Part shown: positions 1 to 8,460 of the stretch, piece by piece
Layout: every line of letters starts with the position of its first letter
Position numbering within the stretch: the first letter of the stretch is position 1
Assembly (NCBI GenBank): GCA_025766275.1
Contig: JAFKAC010000043.1
Location: 1 to 64,000 of the forward strand
Direction of reading: 5' to 3'
DNA length: 64,000 nt
Source of the DNA: Lactarius indigo
Taxonomy: Eukaryota > Basidiomycota > Agaricomycetes > Russulales > Russulaceae
Position numbers and translations under genes: made by a program
The notes under the pieces: generated by a model
What the model was told of the DNA's origin: nothing
Seen by the model: only the letters and a program-made list of their open reading frames with translations
Databases searched by the model: none

Positions 1-2
1 AT

Positions 3-656
3 TACCCGGCGAGACACACCTTCCTTCGAACGAAACGCGACCCTGATAATCCCCTCATCACGCCCTGGCTCGTCTACTCCGACGGGTCCCCCATGTATCG
101 AGGACGTGTGCGCGTGCCTGGTGCCGCCGATCACCGTCCGTTCACCGCCGCCGAGGACCCCGCGCATGTCATTGCGCCTGAAGGGTTCAGGGCGAACCGA
201 CGACCCCATTACATTCGATACCCCATCACCGGACCGGACGGAGTAGAGAGGGACGCGTCACACGTCCAAATCATCGGAGGGGCGGACCCCCTCATATTAG
301 GCGTCATACCAGGCTCGCCACACGTCTACGGTAAGCCCTTCTACGCAGAACCTCACGTATCCGCGGCGCATTGCCCCACGTACCCGCACGAAGACCTCGT
401 CGTCTTCGAAGCGGACAAGATCACCGACCGCGCGCTCAATCGCATCAACGACGAGTCGCTCACCGCGGAAGTCACGCGCTTCCGCGCGGCCAGCTATGAG
501 CTGGACCGACTTCGGGCGAGGGTGAGCCAACTCCGCGCGATGATCGAGTGCGCACAAGACAATCGGCGCGACGCAATCTACCGCTTGGAGCGCGCCACCG
601 CGCTGGAGCGTATTGCCGATGAACAGCGCGATTGGCCGGCCCGCGACTTTCGGTGA
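3..656 (+). CDS. Pol polyprotein C-terminal tail, element 1 (partial)
   Basis: The frame is open from base 3 and aligns, with a few substitutions, to the last 218 residues of the Pol polyprotein of element 2. It begins inside the protein at YPARHTFLRTKRDPDNP, so no start lies in the window; the ATG at 93 is internal. This stretch lies beyond the chromodomain and has no enzymatic motif I recognise. It has an Arg/Tyr/Pro-rich part followed by a probable coiled coil (about 140-205), rich in Leu, Arg and Glu. The stop TGA at 654-656 precedes the polypurine tract. It is conserved between two elements, so it is probably a genuine part of the protein; its role is unknown. Confidence 0.75.
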   Translation, partial: YPARHTFLRTKRDPDNPLITPWLVYSDGSPMYRGRVRVPGAADHRPFTAAEDPAHVIAPEGFRANRRPHYIRYPITGPDGVERDASHVQIIGGADPLILGVIPGSPHVYGKPFYAEPHVSAAHCPTYPHEDLVVFEADKITDRALNRINDESLTAEVTRFRAASYELDRLRARVSQLRAMIECAQDNRRDAIYRLERATALERIADEQRDWPARDFR

Positions 657-687
657 GCCAGGGGTCTCACGCTAGAAGAGGAGGTGA

Positions 688-1179
688 TGTTACGTTTCGA
701 CCCTTACTGTACCGGTTGCGACTACGGCGGTAAGGTAGATTAGTCGCGGACTTACGATAGGTGATTACGAGTACGATAGGAGATTGCGCGCTGATTGCTG
801 ACTGAGGACTATGCCACTAATACTAGTAGTAGTAGTATTAGGATTCGAGCTACTTACGCGATACGTTGGACGCTACATTACTGTGACTCATAGCAGCGCT
901 TGAAAGCCTGCTCGACTTGTATTTAACCTGCCTTGTGAAGACCAAGATACGCCATCTTGGTCTTCTTGAATCGCCACTTGTGTCTTCCCTTTTTCTATCT
1001 CTTTCCCTTTCGCCTCTTATTAAGAAGTGCACCTTCGAAGTGACCGTCATCGTCTACGCTTGGACCTCCGTGTCTTCAAGACATTCATCACGTCTGGACC
1101 TCCGAGTCTTCAGAGTATTCGCTAAGTTGTTACCGCCTCCATAGAGCTCAAGTCGAGCTAACGTTGTGGCAACGTTACA
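688..1179 (+). repeat. 3' LTR of element 1
   Basis: It begins TGTTACG and ends GTTACA, the usual TG...CA with short inverted ends, and lies directly after a polypurine tract. Inside are a palindromic CTA/TAG-rich segment (about 813-840), a TATA-like TATTTAA at 920-926, and ATCTTGGTCTT at 954, which I take as the transcription start (34 nt after the TATA start, the same spacing as in the other two elements). The stretch from 954 to the LTR end contains no ATG. Confidence 0.85.
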
Positions 1180-1187
1180 TGCGTCAG

Positions 1188-1646
1188 TGTAACGTCGTCA
1201 CGACGTTAGCTCGACTTGAGCTCGGTGAAGGCGATAACAACTTAGCGGGTGCTTCTGAAGACGCGAAGGTCCAGGCGCAAATGGTGGTGAACACTCGAAG
1301 GTGCACTTGTTCTTGCGACAGAGAGAGAGGGAGAAAAGGAAAGAAGGAGAAAGAAGTGACGATTCAAGAAGACCAAGATGGCGTGTCTTGGTCTTCACAA
1401 GACGGTTTAAATACACAAACAAGCAGGCTTAGAAGCGCTGCTATGAGTCACCGTAGGTAGCGTCCAACGTATCGCGTAAGTATCTCAAACCCTAATACTA
1501 CTACTACTAGTATTAGTGGCACAGTCCTCAGTCAGCAATCAACCGCGCAATCTCCTATCGTGCTCGTATCTCCTATCGTAAGTCCGCAACTAATCTACCT
1601 TACCGCCGTAGTTGCAACCGGTATAGTAAGGGTCCGAGACGTAACA
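1188..1646 (-). repeat. 3' LTR of element 2
   Basis: 459 bp; on the minus strand it reads TGTTACG...GTTACA. It matches the LTR at 8461-8919 base for base as far as I can compare by eye. GTCAG at 1183-1187 is the left copy of the target duplication. Confidence 0.93.
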
Positions 1647-1659
1647 TCACCTCCCTTTT
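1647..1659 (-). promoter_or_regulatory. Polypurine tract of element 2
   Basis: On the minus strand AAAAGGGAGGTGA stands immediately before the 3' LTR. It is the expected primer for plus-strand DNA synthesis. Element 1 has a similar tract (AGAAGAGGAGGTGA) at the same place. Confidence 0.75.
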
Positions 1660-1677
1660 CAGCGTGAGACCCCAGGC

Positions 1678-4600
1678 TCACCGAAAGTCGCGGGCCGGCC
1701 AGTCGCGTTGTTCATCAGCAATGCGCTCCAATGCGGTGGCGCGCTCCAGGCGGTAGATTGCGTCGCGCCGATCGTCCTGTGCGCATTCGATCATGGCGCG
1801 GAGTTGACTCACCCTCGCCCGAAGCCTATCCAACTCGTAACTGGCCGCGCGGAAGCGCGTGACTTTGGCGGTGAGCGACTCATCGTTGATACGATTGAGT
1901 GCGCGGTCGGTGATCTTGTCTGCCTCGAAGACGACAAGGTCCTCGTGCGGGTACGTGGGGCGGAGCGCCGCGGATACGTGAGGTTCGGCGTAGAGGGGCT
2001 TACCATAGACATGCGGCGAGCCCGGTATAACTCCTAATATGAGAGGGTCCGCCCCTCCGATGATCTGGACGTGCGACGCGTCCCGCTCTACTCCGTCTGG
2101 CCCGGTGATGGGGTATCGAATATAATGGGGTCGTCGGTTCGCCCGGAACCCTTCAGGCGCAATGACATGCGCGGGGTCGTCGGCGGCGGTGAACGGACGG
2201 TGATCGGCGGCGCCAGGCACGCGCACACGTCCTCGATACATGGGGGACCCGTCGGTGTAGACGAGCCAGGGCGTGACGAGGGGATTATCAGGGTCGCGTT
2301 TCGTTCGAAGGAAGGAGTGTCTCGCCGGGTAATAATCTTCGTCGTCATGGCCAGCCTCAGCTGCCGCCATCGCTGCCGTCGCTCTCGCATCTCTCTCAGT
2401 CGGGCCGCTGCCAAGTCCAACTGCTCCTTCTGCCATGCTGCCGCCACCCTCTTCCAGCCCTCCAACTCGTACTCCATCAGCGCTTGAACGCTGGTCGTTG
2501 CTCGGGAAAACTCCGCGAACGCCGATGAGGTCGTCGCTTGGGGGGATAGCGGCGATGGGTTCGCGCTCACCCTGCTCGTTTCTGAAGACATGGACGACGG
2601 CTCGGTCGTCGTCGGGGGTGGTCGTCGGGTCTGGGAATCTGGTGACGACGTTGATCCATTCTTGTGCGGTGATGGGCCCCTCTGCTGGTGTAAGAGGTGT
2701 CCATGGCGTGAGCTGAGTATTGGGAACTTCGGTGTCGCTGTCCTCCGCCAGGAGGGCGCGGGCGTCTTCGGCGAGGGAGTCAAGGAGTTGTGCTTGCGTG
2801 ACATGTCGCAGCGGGGAAGTAGGCATAAGAGTGGTAGTTGAGCGGAGGGAGAGGGGATGACTGTCCTCTGTGCGGACGGCCCCTACTTTATCCCTTCTAC
2901 CGTGGGTCTGCGCTTCCTGATACAGACGGAGTGCTTCCGGCGCAAAGACGTCATCTTTATTGACCCACTGGTTCTCCGAGTCTGGGTACCCCTTCCATTT
3001 GACCAGGTACTGGAGGCGCTTTCCTCTGCCGAAGTGCCGAGCGTCTAGAATGGCCTCGACCTCGTATTCTTCTTCTCCATCTATCAGTTCGGGTGGCGGT
3101 CGTGTGAAGTTCTCCCCGTGTAGGGAAGTTTGCTTGTACGGTGTGAGAAGATCGATGTGGAACACTGGGTGGATACTCCACTGCGTGGGAAGTTCTAATC
3201 GATAGTTATAGGGGGACATCACCTGTACCACCCGAAAGGGTCCGTGGCGTCGCGCCGCTAATTTTGCTGTAGGCTGATTGGTTCGAAGATGTTTGCCCTC
3301 AAGCCATACAAGGTCGTTGATGCTGAACTTCGGCGTATCTTTGTTGCGCACCCATGACTCTTGCGCCTTCTTTATGAGGCGTTGGGCGTTGTCCCTAGCT
3401 TCTTTCAGCTGTGTTAGTCGCGCGGTGGCAAGGGGAATGGGAGACGGCTTATCCGTCCAATCCGCTTGTGGGTTATACCCCATCAGAAGTTGGAATGGCG
3501 ACTCTTTGGTGTGCTCGTGCGGCCAGTTGTTGTGCGCGAATTCGGCGATTGGCAGGTAGGCCTCCCAATTGTCTTGTCGTTCGTTTACCCAGAAGCGAAG
3601 ATATTGCTCCAGCCATTGATTAGTCCGTTCAGACTGCCCATCGGTTCGGGGATGATATGCAGTGGATATGTTCTGTTGGATCCCCAGAATGCGACACACT
3701 TCTCTGGTAAACTTGGATGTAAAGCGGGGGTCGCGGTCGCTTATTATCTTGCGCGGCAGTCCGAAGCGTTTGAACACCTTGGCGATATACAGAGCCGCCG
3801 TTTCTTCTGCGGTGATTTCCTCCCGGCAGGGGATGAAGACGGAAGCCTTGCTACAATCGTGATCTGTAACAGTCAGTATACTGTCGTACCCCTTGGAAAC
3901 TGGGAGTTTGGTGATGAAATCCACCGCCACCGTGTGGAACGGCATGGCCTCTGGTATTGGCGTGATGGGATGCAGCGCGGCTCGTATGGGTCTCGTGTTG
4001 ACTTTGTTCCTTTGGCATTCTGCGCAGCCTTGCACGTACTCGTACACGTCCTTTCGAAGTCGTGGCCACCAGTAATGTCTCTCCAGGATGCGTTGGGTTT
4101 TCGCAATCCCCGGGTGGCCATGTACCGGTAAGTCGTGATGGTCATGTATTAGTACGCGTTGGGTTGATGCCGGTCCTGTGATCACGAACCTTCCGTCCTT
4201 ATACCATTCTCCTTGTATTTTCTTGAGGTGGTGAGGGTCAACCCATAACTTGATCACCTCCTCGTCTTGTTGGTGGCGTGGTTGTAGTAAGTTCGGATTT
4301 GCGATGAAGGTGCGTGCGACGTTAAGGGTTCGCACAAAGACTTCGGGGGGTAGGACCACTACTTCGCTGTTGTCCGCGACCCCTTGGTCATAGTCCGGCC
4401 GTCTTGACAGTGCATCTGCCCGTCCGTTGTTCCTTCCCTTAATGTGGTGAATTTCGAAGTCGTATTCAGAGAGTTCGAGTACTTCCCTGGCGACTCGTCT
4501 GCTGATCTTTTGCGGTGACTTCCAGTATTGTAGATTTAGATGGTCCGAATAGATTTTGATTTTGTGGGGGGCGCCGGCAAGGAGTGGTCGCCAGTTTCGT

Positions 4601-6417
4601 AGGGCCTTGACTATTGCGAGCAGTTCTAGGTCATAGATGTCGTAGTTTCTTTCGGCTTCGGACAGTGTCGCCGAATAGTAACCTATGGGGTGTCGCTTGC
4701 CGTCAGATTTCTTTTGCAGTAATACGGCTCCCACCGCATAGCCTGAAGCATCTACTTCCAATTCGAACGGGTCCTGAAGAACGGGGTGTGCTAGCACCGG
4801 TTCCTCCGTTACGAGACGTTTTAGGGTGTTAAATGCCCTCTCCTCTTCTTCCGTCCAACGCCATTCTTCGTCTTTTCGAGTTAGTTTGGTGAGCGGCTTG
4901 GCGTGAATTGCGAAACCGCGGATGAAGAGTCTGTAAAAGTTACAGAAGCCGAGGAAAGAGCGGACGTCCTTAACTTTTGTTGGTGTCGGCCAGTCCTTGA
5001 TTCCTTGAACTTTTACAGGGTCCATTCGGGTCACCCCCCTTTCAAGGATTACCCCCAGGTAATCCATTCGCGGTTGATGGAACAGGCACTTCTCGAGCTT
5101 GAAGTAGAGGTCGTGCTCCTCTGCCACGCGCAACACGTCGCGGACGGCGTTTATATGGGCCGCGAGATCGTGGTCAAAGTGAGTAGCGATGCCAATATCA
5201 TCCATATAGACGCGTATAGTAGTGCCTAATCGTTCGTGTTTTGCTATGGTGTCACGATAGATGTGGTTCATCATGGACTGGAAGGTAGCGGGGGAATTAG
5301 TGAGCCCGAAGAACATGACCGTGGGTTCGAAAAGACCGAATTTGGTTTTGAACGCTGCCTTTTCCTGGTCGCCGTCGCGGATCCGTATGTTGTTATATCC
5401 CCATCGGATATCGAGCTTCGTGTAGATGTGGGCGTTACTGAGGTCGAGGATGAGGTCCTGTATTAACGGGAGTGGGTACTGGTTGCGAATGGTGTGGGAA
5501 TTGATGACTCGGTAGTCCTGTACCGGGCGTAGTTTTCCGTCCTTCTTTTTAATGAAGAAAAAGGAGGATGCGTACGGGGAGATAGAGGGACGTAAATATC
5601 CCTGTCGTAACTTCTCGTCCAGAAATTCTTTGAGTTCGCTCTCTTCTTTCTGGGTCATGGGATAGATTTTGCAGTCGATAGCGGCCGGCGCGGATGGTTT
5701 GAAGTCTATTGCATGATCCCACGGTCTTGCCGGGGGAAAACGATGCGAGGCTTGCTCGTTAAAAAGTTTGCTAAACATTGTGTATTCTTGAGGGAGCGTT
5801 GCTGCTGTCTGTTGCTGCTTTGCTTGTATGGCCAACTCCGTCGAGGTGGTGGCCCTCACGAATGTCTCTTCTTCTAAGTCTCGCACAATGTCTTCCTTTT
5901 CGGTCGTAATGAGAGCGCGAACGATTGATGTTGACAATAGTGCTTCAGTGGTCGCCAATATCACCGGCGTCATATCCGGATGTATGGTGGCGGTAGCCCA
6001 GCTGATGGTGGGTTCGAACGCGCTTAGCCATGGATAGCCCAGTACCATGTCTTCGCTTCCAAGGTCGGTAATTAGGAAGGTCATCTGTTTTATCTGTCCC
6101 CGTGTTTTCACTTCCAGGTTAACATAATGAGTGATTAACCCAGCTTTATTTTCTGTATTGTCTATATTCCATATCTTGCGAGGCGTGTCTAATGGTTGTA
6201 TCTGGATGCCGGCCCGTTTTGCCAGGCTAGGTCGGATAAAGTTGTCGGTTGCGCCAGAGTCAACCAGCGCGTTGGTCTCAGTCGTTTGGTAATTCGTACG
6301 GACAGTTACTGGGATTCGCATAGATCGGTAGCGCGTTGTCACAATTACAGAATTACATTGGAGAGCCCTCACCCAGACTGACGGGTTCAGGCGTCCCGAA
6401 AACCCTCCTTTCCCCAT
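1678..6417 (-). CDS. pol: Pol polyprotein: protease, RT, RNase H, integrase, chromodomain
   Basis: A 1,579-residue polyprotein that copies the element's RNA into DNA and inserts it in the genome. In order: aspartic protease with DSGAT at 53-57; reverse transcriptase about 245-430 with YMDD at 404-407; RNase H about 550-660 (Asp in VDASG at 556, YDLELL near 595); integrase with an HHCC zinc finger (His 761/767, Cys 798/801) and a DDE triad at about Asp833, Asp894 and Glu930; then a chromodomain about 1118-1165 (YEVEAILDARHFG, YLVKWKGYPDSENQWV). About 415 further residues with no known motif follow and end in a coiled coil. Its ATG lies 31 nt inside the gag frame, in the -1 register, so it could be made by frameshifting or by reinitiation. 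The frame is fully open, consistent with a young element. Confidence 0.95.
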   Translation of the reverse strand: MGKGGFSGRLNPSVWVRALQCNSVIVTTRYRSMRIPVTVRTNYQTTETNALVDSGATDNFIRPSLAKRAGIQIQPLDTPRKIWNIDNTENKAGLITHYVNLEVKTRGQIKQMTFLITDLGSEDMVLGYPWLSAFEPTISWATATIHPDMTPVILATTEALLSTSIVRALITTEKEDIVRDLEEETFVRATTSTELAIQAKQQQTAATLPQEYTMFSKLFNEQASHRFPPARPWDHAIDFKPSAPAAIDCKIYPMTQKEESELKEFLDEKLRQGYLRPSISPYASSFFFIKKKDGKLRPVQDYRVINSHTIRNQYPLPLIQDLILDLSNAHIYTKLDIRWGYNNIRIRDGDQEKAAFKTKFGLFEPTVMFFGLTNSPATFQSMMNHIYRDTIAKHERLGTTIRVYMDDIGIATHFDHDLAAHINAVRDVLRVAEEHDLYFKLEKCLFHQPRMDYLGVILERGVTRMDPVKVQGIKDWPTPTKVKDVRSFLGFCNFYRLFIRGFAIHAKPLTKLTRKDEEWRWTEEEERAFNTLKRLVTEEPVLAHPVLQDPFELEVDASGYAVGAVLLQKKSDGKRHPIGYYSATLSEAERNYDIYDLELLAIVKALRNWRPLLAGAPHKIKIYSDHLNLQYWKSPQKISRRVAREVLELSEYDFEIHHIKGRNNGRADALSRRPDYDQGVADNSEVVVLPPEVFVRTLNVARTFIANPNLLQPRHQQDEEVIKLWVDPHHLKKIQGEWYKDGRFVITGPASTQRVLIHDHHDLPVHGHPGIAKTQRILERHYWWPRLRKDVYEYVQGCAECQRNKVNTRPIRAALHPITPIPEAMPFHTVAVDFITKLPVSKGYDSILTVTDHDCSKASVFIPCREEITAEETAALYIAKVFKRFGLPRKIISDRDPRFTSKFTREVCRILGIQQNISTAYHPRTDGQSERTNQWLEQYLRFWVNERQDNWEAYLPIAEFAHNNWPHEHTKESPFQLLMGYNPQADWTDKPSPIPLATARLTQLKEARDNAQRLIKKAQESWVRNKDTPKFSINDLVWLEGKHLRTNQPTAKLAARRHGPFRVVQVMSPYNYRLELPTQWSIHPVFHIDLLTPYKQTSLHGENFTRPPPELIDGEEEYEVEAILDARHFGRGKRLQYLVKWKGYPDSENQWVNKDDVFAPEALRLYQEAQTHGRRDKVGAVRTEDSHPLSLRSTTTLMPTSPLRHVTQAQLLDSLAEDARALLAEDSDTEVPNTQLTPWTPLTPAEGPITAQEWINVVTRFPDPTTTPDDDRAVVHVFRNEQGEREPIAAIPPSDDLIGVRGVFPSNDQRSSADGVRVGGLEEGGGSMAEGAVGLGSGPTERDARATAAMAAAEAGHDDEDYYPARHSFLRTKRDPDNPLVTPWLVYTDGSPMYRGRVRVPGAADHRPFTAADDPAHVIAPEGFRANRRPHYIRYPITGPDGVERDASHVQIIGGADPLILGVIPGSPHVYGKPLYAEPHVSAALRPTYPHEDLVVFEADKITDRALNRINDESLTAKVTRFRAASYELDRLRARVSQLRAMIECAQDDRRDAIYRLERATALERIADEQRDWPARDFR

Positions 6418-8441
6418 AGATCTTGAAGTATAAGGTCTTTTACTTCATCCGTACTGTTGGCCACTTGCGTGAGCCATTCTTTGGCCTGCTCTCCTGCCGT
6501 TTTTGTGCTTGCAGCATTGATTTGGGGTGCGGGCGTTACACTTGGCGCCGGCGACATGTACCCGGGCAGCGACGGCGCGTACTGTGATGGCGCATACTGT
6601 GAAATGGGCCCCTGAGAATATCCTATCGTTTCGGTCATACGGCTACTGGATGGGGCGGTCTGCCATTGCTGCTGCATACGCGGATGCGGGCAATTTCGTG
6701 AGAGGTGACCAGGAGCATGACAGTTATAACAAAGGACGTTCCTTAAGTCCCTTCGAGATCCTCCCCTTCCTCGTCCTCGAGCTCCCAGTCCCCCTCTTGG
6801 TGGGAAAGGCGGTGTAGGCCAATCGCGGTGTGGTAGCTTGTTGAAGTCAACGTCTTCAGATCCCGCAAGTCTCACCTTGGCGCGGTCGGCCGAGGTGTCC
6901 ATTGCCCATGGGTTGGTCTGTGGCAGATTCTGCGGGAGCGTCCATCCCGCGTTACCGCCCTGCTTCTTTGGTTGTGTCGTCGTGTTTTTGTATTCATTGA
7001 GTCGCGCTTTGAGGTGTATATAATTCTTCTGCCGCTTGAGGACGGCCCTTTTCCAGTCGTCAAACGTGATGGGGTCGTCAAATTGGAACGCATTTTTGAA
7101 TAGTTCCTTGGGCAGACCCGACGTGAAGAGGTCGATGGTTTGGGGTTCGTTGAGGCGGTAGTGAGCCTTTCGCGCGAGTTGTTCAAAATCATTGACGTAC
7201 TTGTCAATGTCCTCTCCCACCATCTTGAAGCCTTTTCGTAGTATGGCTTGGGCTTGCTCTCGTTCTAGCGTGTTTTCGAACCTTTGGCTGAATCCATCGG
7301 CTACAGCGTCCCACAGTTCGCGAGTGTGGGGACTGATTCCTCGTTGTATTTGCCTGTTGAGCCAATTCAGGAAGGACAGGACCCATTCGCTGACTGCTCC
7401 GCCTTTGATGTAGGAAAGGAATAGAAGGCATCTTCTGTAGTCGTTGCGCATGATAGGGGCGTCCAGATTCATCCCCCAGTAGACATGCCACTGCGTCAAA
7501 AATTGGTCCACTTTAAGTCTATCTCCGTCAAAAATGGAAGGTGGCTCGCCGGTTAACTTTTCATTATGATGTCCTCCTCCTCCGGCGTCTCCACCTCCTC
7601 CACCTCCACCTCCACCTCCACCTGGCGGTCCTCCGGGTGGCATTCTTGGTGGTTCAGTTCTTCGCAGGTCGAACGGGATACCTCCCCCTGGTGGCGGCGG
7701 TGGGTCTCCGTCCGGTCCTCCTACTCCTGGTGGAAGATCTAATGCGGGTCGTCGTCCGGATGGAGGGTCTCCTCGATCCGACCCTATGGCTCGGAAGATG
7801 GCTGCATCGTCGGCGGTCATTCGTATGCCGGTTTCAGGGTTAATGGGCATGAGGACTTCTCGCGCTTCTTCTCGTATTATGCGCGCTTCTTCAATTGCGA
7901 CCTCTTCCATTGCTTGCGTTAGTGTTGCCATAATAGCTGGTGAGCGGATGTGAATTGGCTCTGGTTCGGTGATGTGCGCAGACTCAGCTCGTTCGATGAG
8001 GAGATCTTGTATCGCTCCTCCACTAGTCTCTGTTTGGTCTGGCTCTCGCCCTTCGTCTTCGCTTTGCTCTTCTTCTTCTTCTGATATCACTTCCCCGGTG
8101 GAATGTTCTTGTATTTGTCCGTCAATGGGGCCCCAATCTGCTCTGCTGTTGAGTTCTCGGGCGTCGATATCGCACCGATATCTAGATCCTGCTGGTCGTA
8201 TAACGTCCCACTGGGAGTCTATGGGATTCCACGTAACCTCCGTCCAACACAAGTGGTCGAAGTTGAACTCAACTGGTCGGAATCTACTAGGTCCGTTGAA
8301 TTCCACAAAATATCCGGTTTCCTCTTGTCTTTCCCTCCAGCTGGCAGCTTGTAAAAAGCGCGTGGGGACGTTACGTTCTCCTCTTCTTGGGAGTGAATAG
8401 GGATGGAAACTCGTCCACTGGTCTCTTGTTGTTACGGCCAC
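6387..8441 (-). CDS. gag: Gag polyprotein with CCHC zinc knuckle; GTG start
   Basis: Structural protein of 684 residues that packages the retrotransposon RNA. Visible: a conserved N-terminal part (1-110, TRDQW...ELNSRADWGPIDG), an acidic stretch, a Pro/Gly-rich linker (about 225-292), a capsid-like helical part (about 297-480) and a zinc knuckle CYNCHAPGHLSRNC at 571-584. The N-terminal homology to element 3 starts exactly at GTG 8441-8439, in the context ACCACCGTGGCC. An in-frame TAA lies six codons upstream, and the first in-frame ATG is only at about residue 171. I therefore take GTG as the start; a spliced leader cannot be excluded. The frame ends at a TGA inside pol. Confidence 0.9.
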   Translation of the reverse strand: MAVTTRDQWTSFHPYSLPRRGERNVPTRFLQAASWRERQEETGYFVEFNGPSRFRPVEFNFDHLCWTEVTWNPIDSQWDVIRPAGSRYRCDIDARELNSRADWGPIDGQIQEHSTGEVISEEEEEQSEDEGREPDQTETSGGAIQDLLIERAESAHITEPEPIHIRSPAIMATLTQAMEEVAIEEARIIREEAREVLMPINPETGIRMTADDAAIFRAIGSDRGDPPSGRRPALDLPPGVGGPDGDPPPPPGGGIPFDLRRTEPPRMPPGGPPGGGGGGGGGGGDAGGGGHHNEKLTGEPPSIFDGDRLKVDQFLTQWHVYWGMNLDAPIMRNDYRRCLLFLSYIKGGAVSEWVLSFLNWLNRQIQRGISPHTRELWDAVADGFSQRFENTLEREQAQAILRKGFKMVGEDIDKYVNDFEQLARKAHYRLNEPQTIDLFTSGLPKELFKNAFQFDDPITFDDWKRAVLKRQKNYIHLKARLNEYKNTTTQPKKQGGNAGWTLPQNLPQTNPWAMDTSADRAKVRLAGSEDVDFNKLPHRDWPTPPFPPRGGLGARGRGRGGSRRDLRNVLCYNCHAPGHLSRNCPHPRMQQQWQTAPSSSRMTETIGYSQGPISQYAPSQYAPSLPGYMSPAPSVTPAPQINAASTKTAGEQAKEWLTQVANSTDEVKDLILQDLWGKEGFRDA
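6399..6405 (-). promoter_or_regulatory. Candidate -1 frameshift heptamer GGGTTTT (element 2)
   Basis: Inside the 31-nt gag/pol overlap the gag codons read GAG GGT TTT CGG GAC GCC TGA, placing G_GGT_TTT in the X_XXY_YYZ register needed for -1 slippage into pol. Element 3 has the same heptamer in the same register. A second possible site, G_GGA_AAG, lies just upstream in element 2 only. A downstream pseudoknot was not evaluated. Confidence 0.5.
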
Positions 8442-8447
8442 GGTGGT

Positions 8448-8458
8448 ATCTTGGTCTT
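8448..8458 (-). promoter_or_regulatory. Primer-binding site, self-priming type (element 2)
   Basis: Two bases after the 5' LTR the minus strand reads AAGACCAAGAT. It lacks the TGG expected of a tRNA-primed site. It is the exact reverse complement of ATCTTGGTCTT, which sits 34 nt after the TATA start in the LTR, where transcription should begin. This is the Tf1/sushi type of self-priming, in which the 5' end of the element's own RNA folds back as primer. Confidence 0.7.
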
Positions 8459-8460
8459 AA

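Larger units (their letters stand above)
1..1179 (+). mobile_element. Ty3/gypsy chromovirus element 1, 3' end only
   Basis: This is the 3' portion of an LTR retrotransposon entering from the left edge. It holds the last 218 codons of pol, a purine-rich polypurine tract (about 675-687) and a 3' LTR at 688-1179. The coding part is nearly identical to the end of element 2 and the LTR is roughly 90% alike by eye, so both belong to one family. It stands in opposite orientation to element 2 with only 8 bp between the two LTRs. The bases after its LTR (TGCGT, 1180-1184) may be its target duplication, but the left end is outside the window. Confidence 0.85.

Noticed and set aside
297..557. Minus-strand open frame opposite the pol tail
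   Set aside because: A shadow of the real plus-strand frame; the same shadow appears opposite the pol end of element 2 (1708-2037) and has no recognisable motif.
813..840. CTA/TAG-rich palindrome in the LTRs as a CRISPR-like or microsatellite feature
   Set aside because: It is a single short palindrome inside U3, shared by elements 1 and 2; no array structure.
2088..2804. 238-residue minus-strand frame overlapping the pol end
   Set aside because: Lies in another register of the same strand as pol, whose frame is conserved in element 1; composition (Arg/Ser/Pro) is typical of a shifted reading of GC-rich coding DNA.
8448..8460. A tRNA-primed site for the gypsy elements
   Set aside because: The expected TGG start is missing and the sequence instead matches the complement of the element's own predicted 5' end in two families.
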